A stretch of 64,000 bases of DNA, from contig JAPPOQ010000029.1 in assembly GCA_028817895.1 (NCBI GenBank), positions 1 through 64,000 of the forward strand, in the 5' to 3' direction. Shown one piece after another: positions 1 to 8,581 of this stretch. Below the pieces are notes generated by a model, which was not told where the DNA came from, did no database searches, and saw only the letters and a list, made by a program, of their open reading frames with translations. The DNA comes from Ahrensia sp. GTDB lineage: Bacteria > Pseudomonadota > Alphaproteobacteria > Rhizobiales > Rhizobiaceae. How positions within the stretch are numbered: the first letter of the stretch is position 1; each line of letters starts with the position of its first letter. The translations under genes and the position numbers were made by a program.

Positions 1-297
1 TCCAGATTGGAGCAGTTTGATGGGATGGATTTTTCGATCTGGCAAGGAGAACACTGCAGAGCGATGCTGAGCATCGCGCGAGGATTTCGACGCCGCCAGA
101 GCGAAAAAGACACCCAAGCAAACGAAGTGCAAGGCAATGAAAATGATAAGTAATTTGCAATCGTTTTAACTTGGTTCTTTGCGCCCTGACTGTGTTGCGC
201 ACGAGCTTATGGTGCCCGCACCACGGCGTCGCACGCGCCTTGTCAGGCCACAAATTCCCCGCGCTCAAACGATTCAATCTGGGCGAGATTTGCTCTA
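1..297. repeat. MITE-like dispersed repeat, copy A (cut by window start)
   Basis: This stretch is near-identical over its whole length, by eye with scattered substitutions and a few short indels, to 50282-50593 in the same orientation. The right end carries an inverted terminal repeat finishing ...GATTTGCTCTA at 297, and the window opens inside the left terminal repeat. Two internal hairpins are conserved between copies: GATGC/GCATC near 63-75 and GTGGTGC/GCACCAC near 211-226. It ends 11 bases past the yidC stop codon, so it may supply that transcript's 3' end. Open frames inside it are broken by indels between copies, so it looks non-coding. Confidence 0.85.
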
Positions 298-308
298 AGC
301 GTAGCCGG

Positions 309-2144
309 TCAGCCTGTTTCTTCTTTCTTCTTGCGCCCGAACATGCCTTTGAGATTGTCCCACAATTCAATCTTGGCACCCTGACGTTTCATGATGGCGC
401 CCTGTTGCAGGATCGACAAGAAGTTGTTCCAGGCCCAATAGATCACCAGACCGGCGGGGAAGGTTGCCAGCATGAAGGTGAAGACCACCGGCATCCATTT
501 GAAGATCATCTGCTGCGTCGGATCGGGCGGCTGAGGGTTCATCTGCATCTGGATGAACATGGTGATACCCATGATCAGCGGCCAAACACCCACAGCGATG
601 AGGGCCAGCGCGGCCGGGCTTTCAAACGGCAAGAGGCCGAACAGATTGATGAAGGATGTCGGGTCCGGCGCGGAAAGGTCCTGAATCCAGCCAAAAAATG
701 GCGCATGGCGCATTTCAATGGTCACATAAATGACCTTATAGAGCGCGAAAAAGACCGGAATCTGGATCAGTATGGGCCAACAGCCCGCAGCCGGATTGAT
801 CTTTTCCTTCTTGTACAATTCCATCATCGATTTTTGCAGCGCCTGACGGTCATCGCCATGCCGTTCCTTCAGCGCCTGCATCTGCGGCTGAACCTTCTTC
901 ATATTGGCCATGGAAGCGTAGGACTTGTTGGCCAGCGGGAAGAAGACGATCTTGATGAGAACCGTGACAAGCAGAATGGCGACGCCGAAATTGCCCACCG
1001 CCTTGTAGATGATTTCCATGAGCTGGAAGAGCGGTTTGGTGAGGAAGTAAAGCCAGCCCCAATCGATGATCTTGTCGAAATGGGGGATGTTGCCCTCAGC
1101 CTCATAGCGATCGATGATCTCGACCTTTTTGGCACCGGCGAACAGACGGTTGGAAATGCTCTGGGTTGCACCGGGCGCTATGTTGACCGGGTCCTGCAAA
1201 TACTCCGTCTGGTAGAAGGGCCGCTGATTGCGCACATAGCGATATTTGGACGTGAATGGACGACCGGGCACCAAAGCCGTCGCCCAATATTTATCGGTAA
1301 TGCCAAGCCAGCCAGCCTCTGTGCGGGGTCGCGAAATGCCGTTTGGCTCTTCCTCAACATCATCATAGCCGAACTCGTCCAGCCCCTCCTCACCGACATT
1401 GCCGATCAGGCCTTCGTGAAGCACGAAGATGCCCGCCGTTTCCGGCGTGCCATAGCGGGCGATGCGGCCATAGGGTGTCAGCGAGATCGCAGCATCGCCC
1501 GTATTGGTGATGCTGTCGACGATGGTGAACATGTAGTCATCGTCCAGCGAGATGGTCCGGTTGAAGGTCAGGCCCTTGTCATTGGCATATTCCAGCGTGA
1601 TAGGCGCGTTTTGCGTGAGCGTGTCACCTTCCTTCAGGGTCCACACCGTTGTGGGACCGGGCAGATCGCCTGCATTGTCATTGGGTGAGAAACCGAATTC
1701 GGCAAAATAGGCATTGGGCTTCTCACCGGAAAACAGAAGCTGGATCTCTGGGCTCGTCGGATCAACCGTCTGGCGATAAAGCGCAAGGTTCAATCGGTCG
1801 ACACGAGCACCGCGCAGATTGATCGAACCGTCGAGTTTTTCGGTCCGCAATTCCACACGTCCGGCCGTTTGCGCTGGGGGTGCGGATGCCTCGGTGCTGC
1901 CAGGAACCGTTCCCGCGTCGCTTTGCGGTGTGATCTGCGTACCGGAAGGGACCGCGACGTTGCCGGATTGTGGCGTGGCCGCGCCATCTGCGTTTTGCCC
2001 GGTCTGGCGATCAAGCTGCGCCTGCTGCTGCTCCGCAATAGCTCGCTCGCGTTCCACACGCGGCTGAATGATGAACATCTGCCACAGAAACACCACGCCG
2101 AGAGACAGAACGGCGGCGAGGAGAAAATTGCGTTGATTGTCCAT
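309..2144 (-). CDS. yidC: Membrane protein insertase YidC
   Basis: YidC inserts inner-membrane proteins, alone or with the Sec translocon. The 611-residue product has an N-terminal membrane segment (about residues 7-25). A long Gln/Pro/Ala-rich linker and the periplasmic P1 beta-domain follow (to about 370), then the conserved five-helix 60KD_IMP core with PLANKSYASM and the cytoplasmic loop KKVQPQMQALKERHG. The in-membrane position that is Arg in E. coli YidC appears to be Lys (VLIKIVFFPLA, near residue 400). The tail is basic (GRKKKEE). It is the last gene of rpmH-rnpA-yidC, 48 bases after rnpA. A MITE-like repeat lies directly downstream. Length and context are normal for alphaproteobacteria. 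Confidence 0.97.
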   Translation of the reverse strand: MDNQRNFLLAAVLSLGVVFLWQMFIIQPRVERERAIAEQQQAQLDRQTGQNADGAATPQSGNVAVPSGTQITPQSDAGTVPGSTEASAPPAQTAGRVELRTEKLDGSINLRGARVDRLNLALYRQTVDPTSPEIQLLFSGEKPNAYFAEFGFSPNDNAGDLPGPTTVWTLKEGDTLTQNAPITLEYANDKGLTFNRTISLDDDYMFTIVDSITNTGDAAISLTPYGRIARYGTPETAGIFVLHEGLIGNVGEEGLDEFGYDDVEEEPNGISRPRTEAGWLGITDKYWATALVPGRPFTSKYRYVRNQRPFYQTEYLQDPVNIAPGATQSISNRLFAGAKKVEIIDRYEAEGNIPHFDKIIDWGWLYFLTKPLFQLMEIIYKAVGNFGVAILLVTVLIKIVFFPLANKSYASMANMKKVQPQMQALKERHGDDRQALQKSMMELYKKEKINPAAGCWPILIQIPVFFALYKVIYVTIEMRHAPFFGWIQDLSAPDPTSFINLFGLLPFESPAALALIAVGVWPLIMGITMFIQMQMNPQPPDPTQQMIFKWMPVVFTFMLATFPAGLVIYWAWNNFLSILQQGAIMKRQGAKIELWDNLKGMFGRKKKEETG

Positions 2145-2192
2145 GCAGAAGCCCTGTTGGGATTGTGTGACGGATCAGCGATTTGCCACGAA

Positions 2193-2651
2193 CTATTCGG
2201 CGCTTGGTTGCGCAGTTGCCTGACGCCGGTTTTGCCCGGGTCCCACGTCTTTTGCAACGCGAAAGCGCGCGGACGTCTTGTCGCTGAGCGCTTTGGCGAA
2301 AGCGTGTTCGACGTCACTTATCAAATGCGGGAAGGAAATCTCCAATGCTGCTGGCCGCGCAATCAGCACGATATCCTTGCCCGCGCTTCGCAAAGGGAGT
2401 TCAGCGACACGCAAGGCCTCGCGCAGCCGCCTTTTCGCCCGGTTGCGGGCAACCGCGTTGCCGATCTTCTTTGTGACGGTCAAACCGGTGCGCGCGATAT
2501 CGGGGTCAGGACCACCTATCATCTGCAAGACAAAAGCGGGCTTGTGCACCTTCACGCCATCCCGCGCGCGCAGAAAGTCCCGTCGGTGCTTGAGGCGGCG
2601 CAGCTGGGTTGAAACCAACAGACCTGAGCGTGTCTCTGCGACACCCGACAT
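2193..2651 (-). CDS. rnpA: Ribonuclease P protein component
   Basis: This is the protein subunit of RNase P, which with the RNA subunit removes 5' leaders from pre-tRNAs. The 152-residue basic protein has the RNR signature (KKIGNAVARNRAKRRLREALR region, about residues 61-81) and the N-terminal LKHRRDFLRA substrate-binding segment. It starts 27 bases after the rpmH stop codon, the usual rpmH-rnpA arrangement. The C-terminal extension (QNRRQATAQPSAE) is not conserved. The start shown is the first ATG of the frame. A slightly later start is possible because about 15 residues precede the conserved domain. Confidence 0.95.
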   Translation of the reverse strand: MSGVAETRSGLLVSTQLRRLKHRRDFLRARDGVKVHKPAFVLQMIGGPDPDIARTGLTVTKKIGNAVARNRAKRRLREALRVAELPLRSAGKDIVLIARPAALEISFPHLISDVEHAFAKALSDKTSARFRVAKDVGPGQNRRQATAQPSAE

Positions 2652-2678
2652 GCAAAACCTGCCTGGTTTGGCTGTGCC

Positions 2679-2813
2679 TTATGCCGACAATTTTTTGCGG
2701 CCGCGAGCGCGACGCTGCGCAATAACCCGACGTCCGCCCGGTGTCGACATGCGTGAGCGAAAGCCGTGGCGACGTTTGCGAACAAGTTTGCTGGGCTGAT
2801 ATGTGCGTTTCAT
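2679..2813 (-). CDS. rpmH: 50S ribosomal protein L34
   Basis: This is the 44-residue L34 of the large ribosomal subunit: [18 protein letters not shown] at the start, then the conserved [24 protein letters not shown] tail split over residues 21-44. The frame stays open further upstream, but the family length and N-terminus fix the start at 2813 (or two codons earlier at 2819, giving M-A-M). It is the promoter-proximal gene of rpmH-rnpA-yidC and has a good sigma-70-type promoter about 120 bases upstream. Confidence 0.97.
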   Translation of the reverse strand: MKRTYQPSKLVRKRRHGFRSRMSTPGGRRVIAQRRARGRKKLSA

Positions 2814-2931
2814 GGCCATTTGCCGACGAAATCGCGTCGGCCCTCTCGATCGATCAATCTTCAGAATCAACGCTTTCCGGATGAGAAGACGCGCAAATGC
2901 GCGCTTCGACACGGATCGAAACGTTTGACGT

Positions 2932-2960
2932 GATATACGGTCAGGGGCGTGTCGAGTCAA
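2932..2960 (-). promoter_or_regulatory. Predicted sigma-70 promoter of rpmH-rnpA-yidC
   Basis: On the minus strand TTGACT (2955-2960) and TATATC (2932-2937) are separated by exactly 17 bases, close to the housekeeping consensus. They sit about 120 bases upstream of the L34 start codon. The intergenic stretch 2814-3095 holds no other gene; the remainder is the leader of rpmH and the upstream region of the oppositely oriented flavoprotein gene. Confidence 0.6.
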
Positions 2961-3095
2961 TCAAACACCAACATCTCAGCGAATTCTCATTGACAAAATC
3001 AAGACACTGCATTGCGCATGCTTGAAATGGGGCAGCACACACGCCAACCTGCCATGTGCACATGACTGACGACAAAGCGAAAAAGAGCATTCTCG

Positions 3096-4550
3096 ATGGC
3101 TGAAACCCTGACCCCGGACATTTGCGTGATTGGAGCCGGGTCCGGCGGTCTGGTCGTCGCTTCGGCTGCCGCCGCTTTTGGCGTCGATGTGGTGTTGATC
3201 GAAAAGGGCAAAATGGGTGGTGATTGCCTGAATTATGGCTGCGTTCCGTCCAAGGCGATCATCGCATCGGCGAAACACGCTTATTCCATGCAACAGGCCT
3301 CGAAATTTGGCGTTCACATGCCAAGCGGGCGTGCGAAGACGAAGGCATCGCAGCCCAAGATCGACTATCAGCAGGTCCATGATCACATTCATTCCGTTAT
3401 CGACACGATCGCGCCAATGGACAGTCAGGAGCGGTTTGAATCACTCGGGGTAACCGTCTTGCGCGGAGCAGCCCGGTTCACCGATGCAAAGACTGTGGTG
3501 TGCAATGACACAACCATCAAGGCTCGGCGCATCGTCGTTGCAACCGGCTCTGAAGCCTTTGTGCCGCCCATTCCAGGCCTCGATACCGTCAACTATTTCA
3601 CCAATGAAACCCTTTTTGACCGAACCGAACCGGCTGGTCGCATGATTGTCATCGGTGCCGGACCAATCGGTATGGAGATGGCGCAGGCGCATCATCGTCT
3701 CGGCGCACAGGTGACGGTGATTGAAGGCTTCAAGGCGCTGGCCAATGATGACCCCGAATTGACGTCCATCGTTCTCGACAAAATCCGCGAAGAAGGTGTC
3801 GAAATTCGCGAAGGCGTCAAGGTTGCGAAAGTCGCCAAAACAGCTTCCGGTGGTGTTGCATTGACCCTGGAAAAGGAATCCGGGGAAGAGATCATCGAGG
3901 GCGATACGCTGCTGGTTGCAGCGGGTCGCGCGGCAACGCTGGAAGGGCTTGGCCTCGACAAGGCCGGCATCGAACACACCAAGCGCGGCATCAAGGTCGA
4001 CAAGACCATGCGCACCACCAACCGGCGCGTTTATGCGATTGGTGATGCAGCAGGCGGACTGCAATTCACCCATGTTGCCGGATATCACGCCGGTCTCGTG
4101 ATCCGCTCCATTCTGTTTCGCATGCGGGCCAAGGAAAACACGCATATCATCCCGTGGTGCACCTACACGCAGCCGGAACTCGCCCATGTCGGCCATACGG
4201 AAAAGACCGCACGGGAAGCCTTCGGCAATGTCACGATCCTGCGCTGGCCATATGCGGAAAATGATCGCGCGCAGGCGGAGAAAAAGACTACCGGTCTCAT
4301 CAAGATGGTCACGCGCAAGAATGGCAAGATCGAAGGCGTGTCCATTGTTGGCGACATGGCCGGGGAAATGATCAATATGTGGGCGCTTGCCATCTCCCAG
4401 GGGCTGAAGGTGCGGGATGTCGCGGGCTATGTGCCGCCCTATCCAACCATGAGTGAAATTGGAAAGCGGGCGGCGACCACCTTTTACACGGAAAGCACCA
4501 AGAACCTCTGGGTGCGGCGCGTGATCCGTTTTCTGCGGATGTTCGGGTAA
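3096..4550 (+). CDS. FAD-dependent pyridine nucleotide-disulfide oxidoreductase (MerA/Lpd-like)
   Basis: This 484-residue class I flavoprotein disulfide reductase is built like dihydrolipoamide dehydrogenase and mercuric reductase. It has an N-terminal FAD dinucleotide fold (GAGSGG, about residues 12-17), the redox-active pair in GGDCLNYGCVPSK (about 42-54), an NAD(P)H fold (GAGPIGMEMA), the second FAD motif (YAIGDAAGG) and a C-terminal dimerisation domain. The usual interface histidine (HPT..E) is replaced by tyrosine in PPYPTMSE. That fits MerA-like or uncharacterised reductases better than true Lpd. No N-terminal HMA domain or C-terminal Cys pair is present, and no 2-oxoacid dehydrogenase genes are nearby, so the substrate is unknown. 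A sensor kinase gene follows at once. Confidence 0.85.
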   Translation: MAETLTPDICVIGAGSGGLVVASAAAAFGVDVVLIEKGKMGGDCLNYGCVPSKAIIASAKHAYSMQQASKFGVHMPSGRAKTKASQPKIDYQQVHDHIHSVIDTIAPMDSQERFESLGVTVLRGAARFTDAKTVVCNDTTIKARRIVVATGSEAFVPPIPGLDTVNYFTNETLFDRTEPAGRMIVIGAGPIGMEMAQAHHRLGAQVTVIEGFKALANDDPELTSIVLDKIREEGVEIREGVKVAKVAKTASGGVALTLEKESGEEIIEGDTLLVAAGRAATLEGLGLDKAGIEHTKRGIKVDKTMRTTNRRVYAIGDAAGGLQFTHVAGYHAGLVIRSILFRMRAKENTHIIPWCTYTQPELAHVGHTEKTAREAFGNVTILRWPYAENDRAQAEKKTTGLIKMVTRKNGKIEGVSIVGDMAGEMINMWALAISQGLKVRDVAGYVPPYPTMSEIGKRAATTFYTESTKNLWVRRVIRFLRMFG

Positions 4551-4580
4551 CGATGTGTGATGGGTGAGGAAGCACCCGAC

Positions 4581-6011
4581 ATGCAGCGATCACCCATTCG
4601 CAAGCGCAAACGCACCTTGCCGCGCAGTCTCTCGGCAAAATTGCTATTGCTGACCATCGTTGTCGTGATGGCCACCGAAGTGTTCATCTTTATGCCATCG
4701 GTCGCAAATTACCGCCTGACCTGGCTGGCGCGACATTTCAACACCGGGGAGGCGGCAAGTCTCTCATTGGAAAAGCTCGACCCCGAACTTGTGCCACCGG
4801 ACATGCCGCAGCAGCTGTTGTCGCTGACTCAGACGCAGGCCATCATCGTGCGGCGTGACGGGGCTTCACGAATTCTGGCCACGAGTGCCATGCCCGAAGA
4901 GATCGAGGATCACGTGATGTTGGAGGCGCCCGGGCGGGCGGCGGCTGTGCGCTCCATGGTCGATGCGCTCGATACGCTGATCAATGGGGGTGACCGAATC
5001 ATCCGGGTCTACGGCCCGATGCAAGAAAGACCGGGTGAACTGGAACTGGTGATGAAGGACGAGCCGCTTCGGGCGGCCATGCTGTCTTATGCCGGCAATG
5101 TTCTGCTTATTTCGCTGGCATTGTCCTTCTTCACCGGTCTGGTGGTCTTTCTGGTGCTGCGATGGTTTCTGATCCGCCCTCTGCAGCGCATGTCGGATGC
5201 CATGCTCGCCTTTGCCCGTGATCCCGAAGATGCTTCCAACGTTATCGAACCTTCAGGCCGTGATGATGAGATCGGCGTGACGGAAGAACAGCTCAGCAAG
5301 ATGCAGGTTCAGTTGCGTGGCACCTTCACGCAGCAAAAGGCCCTGGCGAATCTCGGTCTCGCCGTCTCCAAGATCAACCATGACATGCGCAACATTCTGG
5401 CTTCGGCGTCCCTGTTCTCCGACCGCCTCTCATCGGCGGAGGACCCGTTGGTGAAGCGCCTTGCACCGCGCCTTGTGCGATCCATCGACCGTGCCGCCGA
5501 TTACACAAAGCAGGTTTTGGATTACGGCAAGGCCGGCGAGGCAGTGCCGCGAAAAGTGTTGTTGCGGCCACACCGTCTGTGCCGCGATGTCGGGGAAACG
5601 CTGGCGCTCGATGGTGAAGGCGATGATGCAATCGAATGGGTCAATGCCGTGCCGCCCGATCTGGAGATCAACGCCGACCCGGACCAGCTGTTTCGTGTTC
5701 TGCTCAATCTGTGCCGCAATGCAATCAAGGCGATGGAGGGCATGGATGCCGCGAGCGTGCGTCGCCTGATGGTCATGGCCAATCGAGACGGTGATACGGT
5801 ACTGATTGAAGTGAGCGACACCGGCCCCGGCATCCCGGAAGACATTGCCGAGCATCTGTTCACCGCCTTCAAGACGTCAGACCGGAAGGGCGGCACCGGT
5901 CTCGGTCTGGCCATCGCCGCAGAGCTTGTGCGCGTTCATGACGGCAGCATTGATTTGTTGCGTGATGGTCAGCCGGGCACAACGTTTTGCATCAGACTGC
6001 CCGCCACGTGA
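4581..6011 (+). CDS. Membrane sensor histidine kinase (HAMP, HisKA-like, HATPase)
   Basis: This two-component sensor is predicted to sit in the inner membrane. It has a basic N-terminus, a first membrane helix (about residues 15-35), a periplasmic sensor region of about 130 residues, a second helix and a HAMP linker. The phospho-acceptor box is atypical (INHDMRNILAS). A HATPase_c domain follows with an N-box (LLNLCRNAIKAM), G1 (DTGPGIPE) and G2 (GGTGLGLAIA). ATG 4581 was chosen because GAGGAAG lies 8 bases before it; in-frame starts at 4557/4560 lack a ribosome site. It lies about 30 bases after the flavoprotein gene, so the two are probably co-transcribed. No response regulator gene is present in the window, and the signal is unknown. 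Confidence 0.88.
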   Translation: MQRSPIRKRKRTLPRSLSAKLLLLTIVVVMATEVFIFMPSVANYRLTWLARHFNTGEAASLSLEKLDPELVPPDMPQQLLSLTQTQAIIVRRDGASRILATSAMPEEIEDHVMLEAPGRAAAVRSMVDALDTLINGGDRIIRVYGPMQERPGELELVMKDEPLRAAMLSYAGNVLLISLALSFFTGLVVFLVLRWFLIRPLQRMSDAMLAFARDPEDASNVIEPSGRDDEIGVTEEQLSKMQVQLRGTFTQQKALANLGLAVSKINHDMRNILASASLFSDRLSSAEDPLVKRLAPRLVRSIDRAADYTKQVLDYGKAGEAVPRKVLLRPHRLCRDVGETLALDGEGDDAIEWVNAVPPDLEINADPDQLFRVLLNLCRNAIKAMEGMDAASVRRLMVMANRDGDTVLIEVSDTGPGIPEDIAEHLFTAFKTSDRKGGTGLGLAIAAELVRVHDGSIDLLRDGQPGTTFCIRLPAT

Positions 6012-6032
6012 CAGCAATCGACCGGGCAGGCT

Positions 6033-6800
6033 CTACTGATATCCGACCGGATCGACAATTCCCGCAGGGCAGCCCCGCTTGGTGGGGCGCGAAGCTGCAA
6101 TGAGACGCGTCATGCTGGGTTCATCGCCGATGACGCCCGACAGGCCAATCGTGATTTCGTCAATGATCTCGCGACGACCGTCTCTGCGGCAGGAGACACG
6201 AACGCGCAATCCAGCGCCTCGACCGAAGGCTTCGTCAAATGCATTGCGAATTTGCGCATTGGTCAGGCGTCGCCCAATATTGTCGGCGAAGAGATCACGC
6301 ACCGACGAAGCGTTGATCGCCTCAAGAAGCGCAACGGAATCGTGAAAATAGCGTTCCGGCGAATCCGAGTAGCAGGTCCCGTGCTTGATCCATTCATGGC
6401 GATGCAGGAAGGATTGCGCACCCGGCATCATCTGCCAAAGCGCACGCTGCATCTCACGCGACAAACCGAGCGCCGGCAGATCACGCCAGCGACGCCGCTT
6501 ATCCGTCTCCACGACGCTTTCGCTTACTCCGCAATAGCTGCGCGATGCCGGTTGAGGCCAAAGTCCGTGCAGCGAAAAATGGTGCGTGTCGAAGCGACCT
6601 TTTCTTTGGCTGCGGCATTCGGGCCGACGTTTTGCCCGTTCACAAAAGGCCGGTTGCCAACTTATCGCCAGCACCATCGCGCCCGTGTGCGTTTGGGGTG
6701 ATTTGGCCTGCGTTTGGTGGCTGATTGCGAGCAAAAACAGGGCTGCGACAACCATTGGCATGGGTCTGATGCACGTCATTTTGCGATATTCCCGGCTCAT
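6033..6800 (-). CDS. Ribonuclease T2 family secreted RNase
   Basis: RNase T2 enzymes cut single-stranded RNA through 2',3'-cyclic intermediates, normally outside the cytoplasm. The 255-residue product has a signal peptide (MVVAALFLLAISHQTQA, cleavage after about residue 30) and both catalytic signatures: CAS-I FSLHGLWPQ and CAS-II HEWIKHGTC. Start 6800 forms an ATGA overlap with the pcaB stop codon. The frame is open further upstream, but only inside pcaB. Tight coupling of a periplasmic RNase to pca genes is odd functionally; scavenging RNA as a phosphate or nitrogen source is one possible role. Confidence 0.9.
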   Translation of the reverse strand: MSREYRKMTCIRPMPMVVAALFLLAISHQTQAKSPQTHTGAMVLAISWQPAFCERAKRRPECRSQRKGRFDTHHFSLHGLWPQPASRSYCGVSESVVETDKRRRWRDLPALGLSREMQRALWQMMPGAQSFLHRHEWIKHGTCYSDSPERYFHDSVALLEAINASSVRDLFADNIGRRLTNAQIRNAFDEAFGRGAGLRVRVSCRRDGRREIIDEITIGLSGVIGDEPSMTRLIAASRPTKRGCPAGIVDPVGYQ

Positions 6801-7849
6801 TGCGCCCGCCCCGGAGCGATCTGTTTCACCAATCGTGTGGCGTTTCGCAACGCCGCTCCGGTGCTCACCATGAGCGGCGGCAGGGCCATCCATTCTACCG
6901 TCCAGGCCGACCCGGAACGTTCGTTTTCATGCAAGGCGGCATGCTGGATCGCACTCATCTGTGCCGCTGCGAAGCGCGAAAGTGTCACCAGTGATTCCGC
7001 CAATACGGGATTGTTCTTATGCGCCATGGCCGATGATGTTCCACCACCTTCAAGCCGAAGCGAAGCGACCTCATCCTGGGTCAAGACCATGATATCAAAA
7101 CCGATTTTTCCCAGAGCCTGCGTCACCTGCATTGCCCAGCTCGACAGGGAGAGAATGGGCCAGCGGTCCGTTTGCCAATGGTTTGGTGGACTGGCCAGAC
7201 CAAGCTGATCCGCCAGACTGGCGGCGATTTCTTCGAACTGATCGCCCATCGTCAAACGTGTTCCATCAGGTCCGCCAAGCTGCACCGGGAAGTCCTTTGG
7301 CCTGTCACTTTGCAGGCGTTTTAAGGGCCGTTGCCAGCTTTGAATCTTCTGCGAGAGTGTTGATTCCAGGGCCGGTTGGAAGCGGGTTCGCGTTTTTGTT
7401 GAAAGTGCCCCAAATTGCTCATCAAGTTGAGAAAATGCGCTCAAAAGCTCTTCAATTCTGGCATTGAAAACTCCAAAGACCCGCACCAGACGCATCATCA
7501 AGGCCGTATCGATCACATCCTGGCTGGTGGTTCCTGAATGCAGATGAACCGCTTCCGGCCCGTCGATGTGGTGACGCATCTGCGCGATAAGATCGGGAAC
7601 AACGACACCGTCGCGCCCCACACCCTTAGCGAGTTGCACCATGTCTGGTTCGAAGTCAGCGAGGCCCGCTGCGATTGCATCTGCGGCCGACCGATCAATA
7701 ACTCCTACCCTGGCCTGCGCATTTGCAAGGGCAATCTCGAAACGGATCATCGCATCGATATCAGCACGGACGCTGAAAAAACCGGCGATCTCGTGATCGC
7801 CCAGATAACCGGCCAGCAAGGGCGCGTTAAACGGCGTGTAGCTCATCAA
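6797..7849 (-). CDS. pcaB: 3-carboxy-cis,cis-muconate cycloisomerase
   Basis: PcaB belongs to the fumarase/aspartase superfamily and converts 3-carboxy-cis,cis-muconate to 4-carboxymuconolactone in the protocatechuate branch of the beta-ketoadipate pathway. The 350-residue product carries GTTSQDVIDTALMMRL (about residues 97-112) and the superfamily signature in the SSAMAHKNNPV segment. It is shorter than the Pseudomonas enzyme (about 450), but this length is usual in rhizobia. It lies 22 bases after pcaC and overlaps the RNase T2 gene by 4 bases. The remaining pca genes (pcaGH, pcaD, pcaIJ) are not in the window. Confidence 0.93.
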   Translation of the reverse strand: MMSYTPFNAPLLAGYLGDHEIAGFFSVRADIDAMIRFEIALANAQARVGVIDRSAADAIAAGLADFEPDMVQLAKGVGRDGVVVPDLIAQMRHHIDGPEAVHLHSGTTSQDVIDTALMMRLVRVFGVFNARIEELLSAFSQLDEQFGALSTKTRTRFQPALESTLSQKIQSWQRPLKRLQSDRPKDFPVQLGGPDGTRLTMGDQFEEIAASLADQLGLASPPNHWQTDRWPILSLSSWAMQVTQALGKIGFDIMVLTQDEVASLRLEGGGTSSAMAHKNNPVLAESLVTLSRFAAAQMSAIQHAALHENERSGSAWTVEWMALPPLMVSTGAALRNATRLVKQIAPGRAQ

Positions 7850-7871
7850 TCTCCCACCACCGGCCCCGCAC

Positions 7872-8258
7872 TCACACTTCGTCTCGCTCTTTCAAGACAC
7901 GCTGAGCGATTTTCATCGCACTGTTGGCGGCGGGGACGCCGGCATAGATGGCGACATGCAGCAGCGCTTCGCGAATATCCTCTGCGCTCGCGCCGGTGTT
8001 GGCGGTGGCCTTCAGATGCAGTTCCAATTCGTCATGGTGACCCAGCGCGGCAAGCAAAGCGATCGTCATCATTGAGCGTTCGCGTTTGGTGATGGTGTCG
8101 CGGGACCAGACACGACCCCAGGCAGCTTCGGTGATAAGCTGTTGGAAAGGTTCGCTGAACGCGCTGGTCGAGCGCTTTGCCACATCCACATAGGCACCGC
8201 CCAACACCGAACGGCGCGTGGTCCTGCCCTTATCGATCATCTTATCGTGCGTGCTCAT
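7872..8258 (-). CDS. pcaC: 4-carboxymuconolactone decarboxylase
   Basis: PcaC decarboxylates 4-carboxymuconolactone to the beta-ketoadipate enol-lactone, the step after PcaB. The 128-residue protein matches the single-domain AhpD/CMD fold. It has the N-terminal RSVLGGAYVD element, the central WGRVWSRDTITKRERSM segment and the conserved GHHDELELHLKATANTGAS helix with its His residues. It is the first gene of pcaC-pcaB-RNase T2, transcribed away from divL. The 323 bases between pcaC and the divL start hold a CtrA-like site and nothing else that could be assigned. Confidence 0.94.
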   Translation of the reverse strand: MSTHDKMIDKGRTTRRSVLGGAYVDVAKRSTSAFSEPFQQLITEAAWGRVWSRDTITKRERSMMTIALLAALGHHDELELHLKATANTGASAEDIREALLHVAIYAGVPAANSAMKIAQRVLKERDEV

Positions 8259-8347
8259 GATGCGAGTTTTTCACGTGCCCTTGCACTCCGCAAGCGATGT
8301 CCCGCAATCTTACGATTTCAAACGCGGGCCGACCAAAAAAGCGCGCC

Positions 8348-8362
8348 TTAAGGTTTCATTTA
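8348..8362. promoter_or_regulatory. CtrA-like half-site pair upstream of divL
   Basis: TTAA (8348-8351), 7 bases, then TTTA (8359-8362) resembles the CtrA box TTAA-N7-TTAA with one mismatch. It lies in the divergent pcaC/divL intergenic region about 220 bases before the divL start. A link would make sense, since DivL acts in the CckA-ChpT-CtrA pathway. The motif is short and AT-rich, so chance occurrence is possible. Confidence 0.3.
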
Positions 8363-8581
8363 CCACCGTAACGATAGCAAGATTGCCGAAATGAGCGCGC
8401 AATCGAAGTCATTTTTTGCAATGCACCCTCGCGCGGATTCGACCAGTGGGTTAAAAGTAAACTTCGATTCGGTGAAGCGCGTCTCGGGGCCACGATTTCG
8501 CAATCGTTTGGGGCATTTGCGATCACCGCACAACAGTCCGTCTTGTATTGCGTGGACCCGCCAGAACGCAGACGACCAGAC

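Noticed and set aside
171-1688. 505-residue open frame on the plus strand opposite yidC
   Set aside because: It is antisense to a fully conserved yidC, has low-complexity Arg/His-rich content and no family resemblance. The GC-rich third position of yidC explains the long open frame.
2990-3023. TTGACA at 2990 as a promoter for the flavoprotein gene
   Set aside because: No acceptable -10 hexamer occurs at 16-18 bases; the best one is 22 bases away.
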